Shown here piece by piece: positions 41,339 to 49,399 of a stretch of DNA of 64,000 bases. The notes under the pieces were generated by a model. It was not told the DNA's origin and did no database searches. It saw only the letters and a list, made by a program, of their open reading frames with translations. The position numbers and the translations under genes are program-made. This stretch comes from Actinomadura barringtoniae (GTDB taxonomy: Bacteria > Actinomycetota > Actinomycetes > Streptosporangiales > Streptosporangiaceae): contig NZ_JAGEOJ010000019.1 in assembly GCF_017573505.1 (NCBI RefSeq), positions 1-64,000 on the forward strand, read 5' to 3'. Each line of letters begins with the position of its first letter. Positions within the stretch are counted from its first letter, which is position 1.

Positions 41339-42103
41339 TCAGACGGCGGCGGCGACTTCGTGGGTGGTCGCGAGGGCCTCGGTGTAGCGGTGCAGGACGA
41401 GGTCGGCGAGCTCGGGGGCGGCGCCGAGCACCGGCGAGACCGCGCTCGCACCGGCCGCCAGCGCCTCCGTACGGACCTTGTCGGCGAAGTAGCCGGGCGC
41501 CAGGAAGTACGACGCGACGGCGACGCGTGGGGCGCCGGCGTCCAGCAGCGCCGACACCGCCTCCGCCGGGGTGGGACGGGAGGCGGACGCGAACGCGGGG
41601 ACCACGCCGCGCCAGCCGCGGGTGCGCCACTCGCGCGCCATGGCCCAGATCGTGGCGTTGGCCGACGGGTCACTGGAGCCCGCCGACACCAGCACGACCG
41701 CCGTGTCGGGGTCGCCGAGCGCCACGCCCGCCTCGCCGAGCCGCCGTTCGAGCGCGGCCATGAGCAGTGGGTGCGGGCCGAGCGTCGCGGCCGTGCGCGT
41801 GCGCAGCCGCGGGTGCAGGCCCCGGACCTCGTTCAGCACGCCGGGGATGTCGGTCTTGCTGTGGTACGCCGCCGTCAGCAGCAGCGGCAGCACGACCGCG
41901 TCCTCGGCGCCCCGCTGCGCCAGCCCGTCCAGCACGCGCACCGGCGTCGGCGGCGCGTGGTCCAGGAAGGACGTCAGGACGTCCAGGCCCGGGCGGCTGG
42001 CCCGGACCTTCGCCATCAGCTCCGCGACGGTCGCGGCGGCGCGCGGGTCCTTGCTCCCGTGCGCCACCGCGACCATCGGCGGGCTCAGATGTGGATTCCG
42101 CAT
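41339..42103 (-). CDS. Sirohydrochlorin chelatase, CbiX/SirB-like
   Basis: 254 residues. The N-terminal 'VAVAHGSKDPRAA' holds the metal/catalytic His of the CbiX fold, and a second lobe has 'HPLL' and 'VVLVSAGSSDPSAN'. It would insert iron into sirohydrochlorin to make siroheme, the cofactor of the sulfite reductase in the same operon. ATG 42103 overlaps the cysH end by 19 bp; ATG 42076 is an alternative start nine bases beyond the cysH stop. Confidence 0.88.
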   Translation of the reverse strand: MRNPHLSPPMVAVAHGSKDPRAAATVAELMAKVRASRPGLDVLTSFLDHAPPTPVRVLDGLAQRGAEDAVVLPLLLTAAYHSKTDIPGVLNEVRGLHPRLRTRTAATLGPHPLLMAALERRLGEAGVALGDPDTAVVLVSAGSSDPSANATIWAMAREWRTRGWRGVVPAFASASRPTPAEAVSALLDAGAPRVAVASYFLAPGYFADKVRTEALAAGASAVSPVLGAAPELADLVLHRYTEALATTHEVAAAV

Positions 42104-42795
42104 TCCGTCTTGCCCATCCCGGCCCAGCGGCCGCTGCGGGGGTCCTCGCCGGGCGCGACGGGACGGGTGCAGGGTTCGCAGCCGATCGAGGGGTAGCCGT
42201 CGTAGTGCAGCGGGTTGACCAGGACGCCGTTGTCCTCGATGTAGTCGTCCATCTCCTGCTGCGTCCAGTCCAGGATCGGGTTGACCTTGACCATCCCGCG
42301 CTTGCGGTCCCACTCGACGACCCTGCGGTCGCGGCGGCTCGCGGTCTCCTCGCGGCGGATGCCGCTGAACCACGCCATGTAGCCCTCGAGCGCCTTGCCG
42401 AGCGGTTCCACCTTGCGCAGGTGGCAGCACAGGTCCGGGTTGCGGCCGTTCAGCCGGGGGCCGAGCGCGGCCTCCTGCTCGGCGACCGTACGGGACGGGG
42501 TCACGTTGATCACGTTGACGGGGTACACGGCCTCGACGGCGTCACGGGTGCCGACGGTCTCGGCGAAGTGGTAGCCGGTGTCGACGAACAGCACGTCGAT
42601 GCCCGGCTTCACCTTGGACACCAGGTGGATGAGGGCCGCGTCGGACATGGAGGAGGTGAGACAGATCCGGTCTCCGAAGGTGGCCGCCGCCCAGCGGATG
42701 ACCTCGAGGGTCGGGGCGCCCTCGAGCGCGGCGGCGGCCGATTCGACGATGTCTTCGAGGTCGAGTGTCGGTCTGTCGGTCTCCAGCAGAGTCAC
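42085..42795 (-). CDS. cysH: Adenylyl-sulfate reductase (CysH), iron-sulfur type
   Basis: 236 residues. Reduces activated sulfate (APS) to sulfite with thioredoxin. The iron-sulfur cysteines are CCHLRK (near 122-123) and GCEPC (near 205-208), which mark the APS-reductase type, and the C-terminal catalytic Cys is in 'KTECGIH'. It starts at GTG 42795, overlapping the stop of the small zinc protein (GTGA). No cysD/cysN/cysC lie within the sequenced cluster. Confidence 0.95.
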   Translation of the reverse strand: MTLLETDRPTLDLEDIVESAAAALEGAPTLEVIRWAAATFGDRICLTSSMSDAALIHLVSKVKPGIDVLFVDTGYHFAETVGTRDAVEAVYPVNVINVTPSRTVAEQEAALGPRLNGRNPDLCCHLRKVEPLGKALEGYMAWFSGIRREETASRRDRRVVEWDRKRGMVKVNPILDWTQQEMDDYIEDNGVLVNPLHYDGYPSIGCEPCTRPVAPGEDPRSGRWAGMGKTECGIHI

Positions 42796-42959
42796 TGGGA
42801 GGTCTCCTTGCGTGGTGGTTGGGGCGCTCCAACACCGAGGAACTTCAACTTGAAGGAACGGACGCAGTCACGGCAGAACCACGCCCCCTCCTCCTCGCGG
42901 GGCTCGAGATGCTCGTCCCCGCAGTAGGGGCAGTAGAACGGCGCGGCACGTTCAGCCAT
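42792..42959 (-). CDS. Small zinc-binding protein of the sulfur cluster
   Basis: A 55-residue protein with two CxxC motifs (FYCPYCGDEH at 8-17 and WFCRDCVR at 27-34), typical of a zinc ribbon. The C-terminus is basic/Pro-rich. It lies between sulfite reductase and cysH and overlaps cysH by GTGA. Similar small proteins occur at this position in actinobacterial cysteine clusters, so it may be an accessory factor of the reductases. ATG 42959 starts 12 bases after the sulfite reductase stop. Confidence 0.8.
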   Translation of the reverse strand: MAERAAPFYCPYCGDEHLEPREEEGAWFCRDCVRSFKLKFLGVGAPQPPRKETSQ

Positions 42960-42971
42960 TCCGACCAGTCC

Positions 42972-44648
42972 CTACTTGAGATCGGCGTCGTCGGCGCGCT
43001 GCACCCAGGCGGCGAAGGTCTCGCCCTCCTCGCGCTGCGCGTCGAAGGCGCGCACGACGCGCTCGACGTAGTCGGTGAGGCCGTCGGAGGTGGTCTTCAG
43101 GCCGCGGACCTTCTTGCCGAACGTGGCGCCGACCTGGCCGCCCAGATGGATCTGGAAGCCCTCCACCTGGTCGCCGTTCTCGTCCACGACCAGCTGGCCC
43201 TTCAGGCCGATGTCGGCGACCTGGATGCGGGCGCACGCGTTCGGGCAGCCGTTGACGTTGATGGTCAGCGGCTGGTCGAAGTCGGGCAGCCGCTTCTCCA
43301 GCTCGTCCATCAGGTCCATCGCGCGCTGCTTGGTCTCGACGATCGCGAGCTTGCAGAACTCGATGCCCGTGCAGGCCATGGTCTGGCGGCGGAACGTGGA
43401 CGGGTGCACCTGCAGGTCGTGCTCGGCGAGGGCGGCGGCCAGCGGCTCGGTGTTCCCCTCGGGCACGTCGAGAATGATCATCTTCTGCTCGACGGTGGTG
43501 CGGACCCGGCCGGAGCCGTACCGCTCGGCGAGATCGCCGATGACGCCGAGCAGGTTGCCGTTCACCCGGCCCACACGCGGCGCGAAGCCGACGTAGAAAT
43601 CGCCGTCCTGCTGGGGGTGGATCCCGACGTGGTCGCGGCGGGGGAGCGGCGCGGCGGGCTCGGGCCCGTCGGGCAGGACGAAGCCGAGGTACTCCTTCTC
43701 GAGCACGTCGCGGAACTTCTCCGGGCCCCAGTCGTTCATCAGGAACTTGATCCGGGCGCGGTGGCGCAGCCGCCGGTACCCGTAGTCCCGGAAGATCGAG
43801 ATGATGCCCTTCCACACCTCGTGCGCCTGCTCGGGCCGCACGAAGACGCCCAGGCTCTTGGCGAACATCGGGTTGGTGGACAGGCCGCCGCCGACGAACG
43901 CCTGGTAGCCGACCTCGCCCGCCTCGTTCACCACGCCGACGAACGCCACGTCGTTGATCTCGTGGACCGTGCAGTGCGCGGTGCAGCCCGAGAACGCCGA
44001 CTTGAACTTGCGCGGCAGGTTGGAGAACTCGGCCGAGCCGATGTAGCGCTCGTGCACCTCGGCGATCTGCGGGGTGGCGTCGATGACCTCGTCGGCGGCG
44101 ATGCCGGCCACCGGACAGCCGATGATCACGCGCGGGGTGTCGCCGCAGGCCTCCATGGTGGACAGCCCGACCGACTCCAGGGCCTCCCAGATCGCCGGGA
44201 CGTCCTCGATGGCGATCCAGTGGTACTGGATGTTCTGCCGGTCGGTGATGTCGGCGGTGCCGCGGGCGTACTTGACCGCGATGTCGGAGATGACCCGCAG
44301 CTGCTCACCCGAGAGCTGGCCGCCGTCGATGCGCACCCGCATCATGAAGTAGCGGTCGTCGAGCTCCTCGTCCTCCAGGACCGCGGTCTTGCCGCCGTCG
44401 ATCCCGGGCTTGCGCTGGGTGTAGAGCCCGAACCAGCGGAAGCGGCCGCGCAGGTCGGCGGGGTCGATCGAGTCGAAGCCGGCCTTGGAGTAGATGTCGA
44501 TGATGCGCCGCCGGACGTTGAGCCCGTCGTCGTTCTTCTTGTTCTCTTCGTTCTTGTTCAGAGGTTCGCGATAGCCGAGGGCCCACTGGCCCTCGCCCTT
44601 CTTGGGCTTGCTCTTGATGGTCGCTGGTGGCACGGCGAGCGTCCTCAT
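42972..44648 (-). CDS. Ferredoxin-dependent sulfite (nitrite) reductase
   Basis: 558 residues of the siroheme/[4Fe-4S] reductase family. Two repeats of the ferrite-like domain are present, and the cluster cysteines are in 'MACTGIEFC' and 'NGCPNACAR' (C-x5-C and C-x3-C). It reduces sulfite to sulfide with six electrons from ferredoxin. The neighbours (APS reductase, chelatase) support sulfite over nitrite. It is the first large gene of the operon, preceded by a leader peptide with stem-loop. ATG 44648 is used. Confidence 0.9.
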   Translation of the reverse strand: MRTLAVPPATIKSKPKKGEGQWALGYREPLNKNEENKKNDDGLNVRRRIIDIYSKAGFDSIDPADLRGRFRWFGLYTQRKPGIDGGKTAVLEDEELDDRYFMMRVRIDGGQLSGEQLRVISDIAVKYARGTADITDRQNIQYHWIAIEDVPAIWEALESVGLSTMEACGDTPRVIIGCPVAGIAADEVIDATPQIAEVHERYIGSAEFSNLPRKFKSAFSGCTAHCTVHEINDVAFVGVVNEAGEVGYQAFVGGGLSTNPMFAKSLGVFVRPEQAHEVWKGIISIFRDYGYRRLRHRARIKFLMNDWGPEKFRDVLEKEYLGFVLPDGPEPAAPLPRRDHVGIHPQQDGDFYVGFAPRVGRVNGNLLGVIGDLAERYGSGRVRTTVEQKMIILDVPEGNTEPLAAALAEHDLQVHPSTFRRQTMACTGIEFCKLAIVETKQRAMDLMDELEKRLPDFDQPLTINVNGCPNACARIQVADIGLKGQLVVDENGDQVEGFQIHLGGQVGATFGKKVRGLKTTSDGLTDYVERVVRAFDAQREEGETFAAWVQRADDADLK

Positions 44649-44730
44649 CCATTCGTGCGGAAGGGAACGCGCAGCGCACCGGCAGCCTGAAAACGGCCGG
44701 CTCGACGGTGAGCGTAAGACGGTTCAAAGG

Positions 44731-44785
44731 TGACGCCGATGCGCCACGCGCCCGCGAGATCAAACGGGGCGTGGTCGGGGCGTCA
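44731..44785 (-). promoter_or_regulatory. Bulged hairpin after the leader peptide
   Basis: TGACGCC (44731-44737) pairs with GGCGTCA (44779-44785), which contains the leader stop codon, and CCACGC (44744-44749) pairs with GCGTGG (44769-44774) inside it. Ribosome stalling on the leader would disrupt the outer stem. It is the candidate attenuator stem of the sulfur operon. Confidence 0.45.
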
Positions 44786-44833
44786 CAGACAGATCGCGCT
44801 GCGGACGCGCTGGAAGTCCACGTGCCGGCGCAT
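44783..44833 (-). CDS. Sulfur operon leader peptide
   Basis: A 16-residue open frame, MRRHVDFQRVRSAICL, with Cys as the penultimate residue. It matches the short 'RRHVD.QR..SAIC' leader peptides that precede sulfur-assimilation genes in actinomycetes. It stops 134 bases before the sulfite reductase start. A longer start, ATG 44863, gives 26 residues. The ribosome site is weak in both cases. Function: sensing of cysteine (or Cys-tRNA) by translation, coupled to the hairpin beyond its stop. Confidence 0.72.
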   Translation of the reverse strand: MRRHVDFQRVRSAICL

Positions 44834-44877
44834 TACCAGCAGGGGATCCGCAGCTGCAGCCATACGCTCATTGTGAC

Positions 44878-44919
44878 GTCCGGTCTCGCGGACTGTCCAG
44901 TTGCGTCCGGCATGCGGAC
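44878..44919. promoter_or_regulatory. Two inverted repeats upstream of the leader
   Basis: GTCCG-N6-CGGAC (44878-44893) and GTCCG-N5-CGGAC (44905-44919) lie about 26 bp centre to centre, roughly 2.5 helical turns. They are upstream of the leader peptide and sulfur operon and may be operators for a sulfur regulator or part of its promoter. Confidence 0.4.
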
Positions 44920-44934
44920 AAGTGAGAAGAGTCA

Positions 44935-45096
44935 TCATCCCTGCCGCTTCCAGTTCACCTTGGGCTCGGCAGGGCCGCTCCGTGCGCCCTCGTCCCGCCG
45001 GCCGGGCGTGGCGGGGTCCTTGGCGTGCTGGCAGTCGCACCACGAACCGCCACGGCATTCCTCGTGGTGGCGGTCGCGGCAGGACTGGCAGATCAT
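44935..45096 (-). CDS. Small Cys-rich protein
   Basis: 53 residues: MICQSCRDRHHEECRGGSWCDCQH... with six Cys and three His in the first 25 residues, a probable zinc-binding fold. The C-terminus is hydrophilic. GGAG precedes ATG 45096 by two bases. It is upstream of the sulfur operon in the same direction; a link is possible but not shown. Function unknown. Confidence 0.6.
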   Translation of the reverse strand: MICQSCRDRHHEECRGGSWCDCQHAKDPATPGRRDEGARSGPAEPKVNWKRQG

Positions 45097-45163
45097 GACT
45101 CCATTGTCACCGATGCACGTCAATGCATGCACCGCCGCGTGGCGGGCATGACCTGGCCGTGGC

Positions 45164-45385
45164 TCACCTGGCCTTTCGCTGGAGCAGGATCCGGCCCGCC
45201 ACCATGCACGCACCCAGTGCGAGCAGGGCGACGGCGCCGCGCTTGGCCACCGTGCGGTCGCTCACCTCCCCGGCTTCTTCCCCGGTGGCGTGGCCGGTCC
45301 CGGCCGCCGCGGAGCCCGGGCCCTCGTTGATCATGGGCGGTTCGCCGCTGCGCAGCGTCAAAGCCTTCATGAACGGGAGTGCCAT
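45164..45385 (-). CDS. Small single-helix membrane protein
   Basis: 73 residues with one hydrophobic helix near the C-terminus (about 50-67) and a positive end (RILLQRKAR). The N-terminal part is hydrophilic. No family recognised. ATG 45385 is chosen; the frame is open further upstream to 45457. Confidence 0.5.
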   Translation of the reverse strand: MALPFMKALTLRSGEPPMINEGPGSAAAGTGHATGEEAGEVSDRTVAKRGAVALLALGACMVAGRILLQRKAR

Positions 45386-45531
45386 GCGGATGTCCCTTCC
45401 GTCACCGCGTGCGCGGCCGGCATCGCGAACGTCACCGCGGCCGGAGTCCGCGGTCACTCCCGGTGATACCCAGGAGCTCGGGACGGGAGCGTCCGACGCG
45501 CGGAATGGATCACTGAAATGGGCGATCAGGC

Positions 45532-46725
45532 ATGTTCCGGACGGCTGACGCTCTACGGTTGGTCGGTGTGACCACAGTCTCGGACGCCGCGGGCGTGGCG
45601 GGCGGCTCCGCCGACGAGCCGGCGAACGGGGAGAAGACCCCCGCGCGGCGCCCCATCGGCCCGATCCTGTGGGCGCTGACCCGGGACACGGCCGTCGCCG
45701 CGTTCCGCTACCGGGTGACGGGCCTGGCCGCCGAGGCGGCGTTCTTCGCGCTGCTGTCGCTGCCGCCGCTGGTCCTCGGGCTCATCGGCACGATGGGCCA
45801 CTTCCGCGGCGCGCTCGGCGACGACACCGTCGCCGACACCCGGGCCTGGCTGATCGAGCGGGCCCAGACCGTCCTCACCGGCCCGGCCGTGGACTCGGTC
45901 GTGGTGCCGCTGATCAACGACGTGATCAAGGGCGGCCGGGTCGACATCGTGTCGGTCAGCTTCCTGATCTCGCTGTGGGCGGGGTCGCGCGCGACCAACG
46001 TCTACGTCGACACGATCACCATCGCGTACGGGCTGTCGGGCGTGCGCGGGGTGATCCGCACCCGGATCCGCGCGTTCGTGCTCTACCTGATCGGCCTGCT
46101 GGTGATGGTGATCGTCATCCCGTTGCTGGTGGCCGGGCCCGCCCTGGTGCGCAAGGCGCTGCCGGAGAGCGCCGGGCTGGTGCAGGTGTTCTACTGGCCG
46201 GTCGTGGTGTCGCTGTCGATCATGTTCCTGGCGATGCTCTACCACAGCAGCGTGCCGGTGCGGACGGCCTGGTGGCGCGAGATCCCGGGCGCCGTGGTCG
46301 CGCTGATCATCTGGATCGTGGGCAGCGTGGCGCTCCGGCTCTACCTGGCGGGCTCCCTGGCCGGGGTGTCGGTCTACGGCCCGCTGTCGGCCTCGATCGC
46401 GATCCTCGCCTGGCTGTACGTGGCGGCGCTCGCGGTGCTGATCGGGGCCGCGCTGAACGCCGAGATCGATCACATGTGGCCGAGCACCGACACCGCCCGC
46501 GCCCGTGCGGCCCGCGCCGTGCGCGCCGCCGACGCCGCTGACGCGGCCGCGGCGGCCGCCGACACGGCTGCGGCCGAGGCGCGCGAGGCGGCCGCGCGCA
46601 CGGCCGCCGCGGAGCGCACCGCGGTGGAACGGGACGGCGCGAAGGCCGAACGTAAAGCCGAACGTAAGGCGGGCCGCAAGGCCGAGGAACGGACGGCGCG
46701 GCGCTCCGACGAGCAAGACGGCTAA
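45532..46725 (+). CDS. YihY/BrkB family membrane protein
   Basis: 397 residues. Six membrane helices (about 70-330) with the family start 'AAFRYRVTGLAAEAAFFALLSLPPLVLGLIG' and the 'VPVRTAWWREIPGAVVALIIWIVGS' loop. The C-terminal tail (about 325-397) is Ala/Arg/Lys/Glu-rich and may be coiled or nucleic-acid binding. Bacterial homologs have unknown function (formerly called ribonuclease BN). The start is ATG 45532, or GTG 45568. Confidence 0.86.
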   Translation: MFRTADALRLVGVTTVSDAAGVAGGSADEPANGEKTPARRPIGPILWALTRDTAVAAFRYRVTGLAAEAAFFALLSLPPLVLGLIGTMGHFRGALGDDTVADTRAWLIERAQTVLTGPAVDSVVVPLINDVIKGGRVDIVSVSFLISLWAGSRATNVYVDTITIAYGLSGVRGVIRTRIRAFVLYLIGLLVMVIVIPLLVAGPALVRKALPESAGLVQVFYWPVVVSLSIMFLAMLYHSSVPVRTAWWREIPGAVVALIIWIVGSVALRLYLAGSLAGVSVYGPLSASIAILAWLYVAALAVLIGAALNAEIDHMWPSTDTARARAARAVRAADAADAAAAAADTAAAEAREAAARTAAAERTAVERDGAKAERKAERKAGRKAEERTARRSDEQDG

Positions 46726-46797
46726 ACCGGACTGAATGGTAAAAACTATCCCCATTAGGCGCCTGAAAAGCTCAAACATGTCGTAGCCTCGCGTTGC

Positions 46798-47751
46798 ATG
46801 ACCCCCCCTGAGGAGACCGGGCGGCTTCGCACCGTGACCGGCACGATCGCCACGTCCGTGATCACGGGCGCGGTGATGACGCACGAGCACCTTCAGCTCG
46901 ACCTGCGCTGGCCCGCGCGGCCCGCCCAGGTGGACTCCGACCCCGGCCGCTGGCTGGACGAGGAGAAGGCGGTCACCGGGGAGCTTTCGGCGCTGCGCAC
47001 CGAGCAGGAACTCGGGCTCGTCGTCGACCTCACCTGCGGGGGAATGGGCCGCAACGCGGCCGCGCTGTCGCGGATCAGCGCCGGGGCGCGGGTCGCCGTC
47101 GTCGCCGGCACCGGCTTCTTCACCGAGCCGTTCCACCCCGACTTCGTCGCCTCCTCCGACATCGACAAGCTCGCCGAGCGGCTGCTCGCCGAGGTCGGCT
47201 TCGGCATGGACGGCACCAACTCGCTGCCCGGCGTGATCGGCGAGATCGGCACCTGGGGCGACGCCCCCACCGAGACCGAGGAGCGCTGCCTGCGCGCCGC
47301 CGCGCGCGCCTCCCGCTACTCGGGACTGCCGGTCGCCACCTACGGCCGGGCCGGGGTGACCCAGCTGGACATCCTCATGGCCGACGGCCTGGACCCGAGC
47401 CGGATCGCGGTCGGCCAGCAGGACCAGGTCGACGACCCCGCCGCGCACCGCAAGATCGCCGAACTGGGCGGCTACGTGTCGTTCGGCACGCTGGGCCTGG
47501 CCGGGGACGACCCCGCCGCCCTCGGCACCCGGGTCCGCGGCGTCATGGAGCTGCTGGAGGCCGGCCACGCCGAGCGCGTGCTGCTCAGCACGGGCGTCTC
47601 CCGCATGGAGCAGGTCAAGCGCTACGGCGGCACCGGCTACGGCTACCTCTTCGAGACCTTCCTGCCCGCCCTTCAGGCGGCGGGCGCCGACGAGGCCACG
47701 GTCCGCACGCTCACCCACGACAACCCGCTGCGCTGGCTCACCGCCGCCTGA
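46798..47751 (+). CDS. Phosphotriesterase-like protein missing metal ligands
   Basis: 317 residues of the amidohydrolase/phosphotriesterase family, probably a TIM barrel. The N-terminal HxH (H29 and H31, MTHEH) and the GVIGEIG Glu (149) are kept. Three further ligand positions by alignment to bacterial phosphotriesterases are changed: Tyr182 where the usual THT has His, Gln207 for the second His (VGQQDQ), and Gly266 in place of the Asp in 'LSHD'. The final 'DNPLRWL' is intact. It may be a pseudoenzyme or use a different metal arrangement. The upstream region (46726-46797) is AT-richer and may hold its promoter. Confidence 0.82.
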   Translation: MTPPEETGRLRTVTGTIATSVITGAVMTHEHLQLDLRWPARPAQVDSDPGRWLDEEKAVTGELSALRTEQELGLVVDLTCGGMGRNAAALSRISAGARVAVVAGTGFFTEPFHPDFVASSDIDKLAERLLAEVGFGMDGTNSLPGVIGEIGTWGDAPTETEERCLRAAARASRYSGLPVATYGRAGVTQLDILMADGLDPSRIAVGQQDQVDDPAAHRKIAELGGYVSFGTLGLAGDDPAALGTRVRGVMELLEAGHAERVLLSTGVSRMEQVKRYGGTGYGYLFETFLPALQAAGADEATVRTLTHDNPLRWLTAA

Positions 47752-47756
47752 CGCAC

Positions 47757-47782
47757 GCCACCGCCCCGTGGTGTGCGGTGGC
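47757..47782 (+). terminator. Hairpin after the phosphotriesterase-like gene
   Basis: GCCACCGC (47757-47764) and GCGGTGGC (47775-47782) form an 8-bp stem with a 10-base loop, six bases after the stop. No T-run follows, so it is a plausible rather than certain terminator. Confidence 0.5.
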
Positions 47783-47869
47783 TCACCCGGCACCTGATGT
47801 GGATATGCCCCGAAGTGGGTAGGTCGTAAGGGCTGGCGACTTCCGCGACCCCAGGAGGGGGTGGCGCCG

Positions 47870-48625
47870 GTGCCCTGGAACAGGCCTTTTCGGGAGGATT
47901 CCTCGGCCCTGAAGGGGGCCTGGGAGGCTCGCGGGGGACGGACCGTCCGCCTGCCGTTCACCGATCGCGCCGAGGCGGGGCGGGTGCTCGCCGAACGCCT
48001 CGTGCCGCTGGGCCTGGAGAACGCGCTGGTGCTCGCGCTGCCGCGCGGCGGCGTGCCCGTCGGCTACGAGATCGCCCGCCGGCTCGCCGAGCCCGGCCGT
48101 CCCGCAGCCCTGTCGGTGCTGGTCACGCGCAAGATCGGCTACCCGCCGCAGCCTGAGCTGGGCGTGGGCGCGATCTCCGAGGGCGGCGAACCGGTGTTCG
48201 ACCACAGCCTGCTGCAGCGCCTCTCGCTCGACGAGGGCGATCTGGCCGCGACCGTGACGGCCGAACGGGCCGAGCTCGCCCGCCGCGTCAAGGCCTACCG
48301 GGGCGACCGCCCGCCGCCGCCCGTCGAGGACAGGCCGGTGATCGTGGTGGACGACGGCCTGGCCACCGGCGGCACCGCGCGGGCGGCGTTGCGCGCCGTA
48401 CGGTCCCAGAAGCCCTCCCGGCTGGTCCTGGCGGCGCCCGTGGGGGCCGCGGAGACCGTCCGGGCCATGGAGGCCGAGGCCGATGACCTGGTCGTTCTGG
48501 CGGCGCCCTGGGCGTTCCGGGCGGTGGGGCAGTGGTACCGCGACTTCGACCAGCTCTCCGACGCCGACGTGGTCGCCTGGCTGGCCCGTGCCGAGGCCGT
48601 ACGCCCGCCCAAGGGCCGGGGGTGA
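47870..48625 (+). CDS. Phosphoribosyltransferase family protein
   Basis: 251 residues (type I PRTase fold). The PRPP-binding motif 'VIVVDDGLATGGTARAAL' is near residue 160 and an early 'ALPRGGVPVGYEIARRL' lies in the hood region. Members of this group often have an extra C-terminal hydrolase domain or lie beside one. GTG 47870 is preferred (GGAGG 11 bases before); GTG 47861 has only two bases of spacing. It is coupled to the next hydrolase gene. The nucleobase or other substrate is unknown. Confidence 0.85.
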   Translation: MPWNRPFREDSSALKGAWEARGGRTVRLPFTDRAEAGRVLAERLVPLGLENALVLALPRGGVPVGYEIARRLAEPGRPAALSVLVTRKIGYPPQPELGVGAISEGGEPVFDHSLLQRLSLDEGDLAATVTAERAELARRVKAYRGDRPPPPVEDRPVIVVDDGLATGGTARAALRAVRSQKPSRLVLAAPVGAAETVRAMEAEADDLVVLAAPWAFRAVGQWYRDFDQLSDADVVAWLARAEAVRPPKGRG

Positions 48626-49284
48626 GCGGCATGACCGTGCTGCACCTGCCCGCCGGAGACGTGCGGCTGGAGGGGGAGCTGTCGGAGCCCGTACGCCCCA
48701 GAGGCGTGATCGTCTTCGCCCACGGGAGCGGCAGCGGGCGCAACAGCCCCCGCAACAAGCAGGTGGCCGCCGACCTCACGGATCAGGGGTTCGCGACCCT
48801 GCTGTTCGACCTGCTCACGCGGGACGAGGAGCTGGACGACCTGCGGACTTCGCATCTGCGGTTCAACGTGCCGTTGCTTGCCGGGCGGCTGAGCCGCGTG
48901 GTGGCCTGGGCCCGTTCGGAGGGCGCGAGCACGCTGGCGCACCTGCCGGTGGGGCTTTTCGGGGCCAGCACGGGGGCCGCGGCGGCGCTGGTCGCGGCGG
49001 CCCGCAACCCCGATGACGTGGCGGCCGTCGTGTCGCGGGGCGGGCGTCCCGACCTCGCCGCGCACGCCCTGGAGGCCGTCAAGGCGCCGACGCTGCTGAT
49101 CGTGGGGTCCCTGGACACCGAGGTTCTGGCGCTCAACGAGCGGTCGCTGGAGCGCATGGATCCCGACGCCGGGCACCGCCTCGCGGTGGTCAAGGGGGCG
49201 GGACACCTGTTCGAGGAGCCGGGGGCGCTCGGCGAGGTGGCCAGGCTGAGCGCGGAATGGTTCGGTTCGAATGTGCCGGAATAG
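48622..49284 (+). CDS. Dienelactone-hydrolase-like alpha/beta hydrolase
   Basis: About 220 residues. Oxyanion-side 'AHGSGSGRNSPRN', nucleophile elbow GASTGAAAA, acid in 'VGSLDTEVL', His in 'GAGHLFEE'. GTG 48622 overlaps the PRTase stop (GTGA); ATG 48631 is an alternative. In some actinobacteria PRTase and this hydrolase are fused in one protein (for example the mycobacterial Rv0571c group), so this is a split version acting in the same step. Confidence 0.83.
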   Translation: MSGMTVLHLPAGDVRLEGELSEPVRPRGVIVFAHGSGSGRNSPRNKQVAADLTDQGFATLLFDLLTRDEELDDLRTSHLRFNVPLLAGRLSRVVAWARSEGASTLAHLPVGLFGASTGAAAALVAAARNPDDVAAVVSRGGRPDLAAHALEAVKAPTLLIVGSLDTEVLALNERSLERMDPDAGHRLAVVKGAGHLFEEPGALGEVARLSAEWFGSNVPE

Positions 49285-49337
49285 CCACCGGAACGGTTCG
49301 CGATCATGTAATAGGGGGTCGAACTCCGTGGTCATCC

Positions 49338-49359
49338 GTGACGCACATGTGACGCATAT
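49338..49359. repeat. 11-bp direct repeat
   Basis: GTGACGCACAT (49338-49348) and GTGACGCATAT (49349-49359) differ at one base. A shorter third copy (GTGAC) follows. It lies in the intergenic space before the terminator. Confidence 0.5.
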
Positions 49360-49399
49360 GTGACCCCTGGATCCGGGGGTGGAAACGGTGGAAACGCAA

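Noticed and set aside
49338..49363. CRP-type site in the GTGACGCA repeats
   Set aside because: The half-sites are direct rather than inverted, so no symmetric CRP pattern exists.
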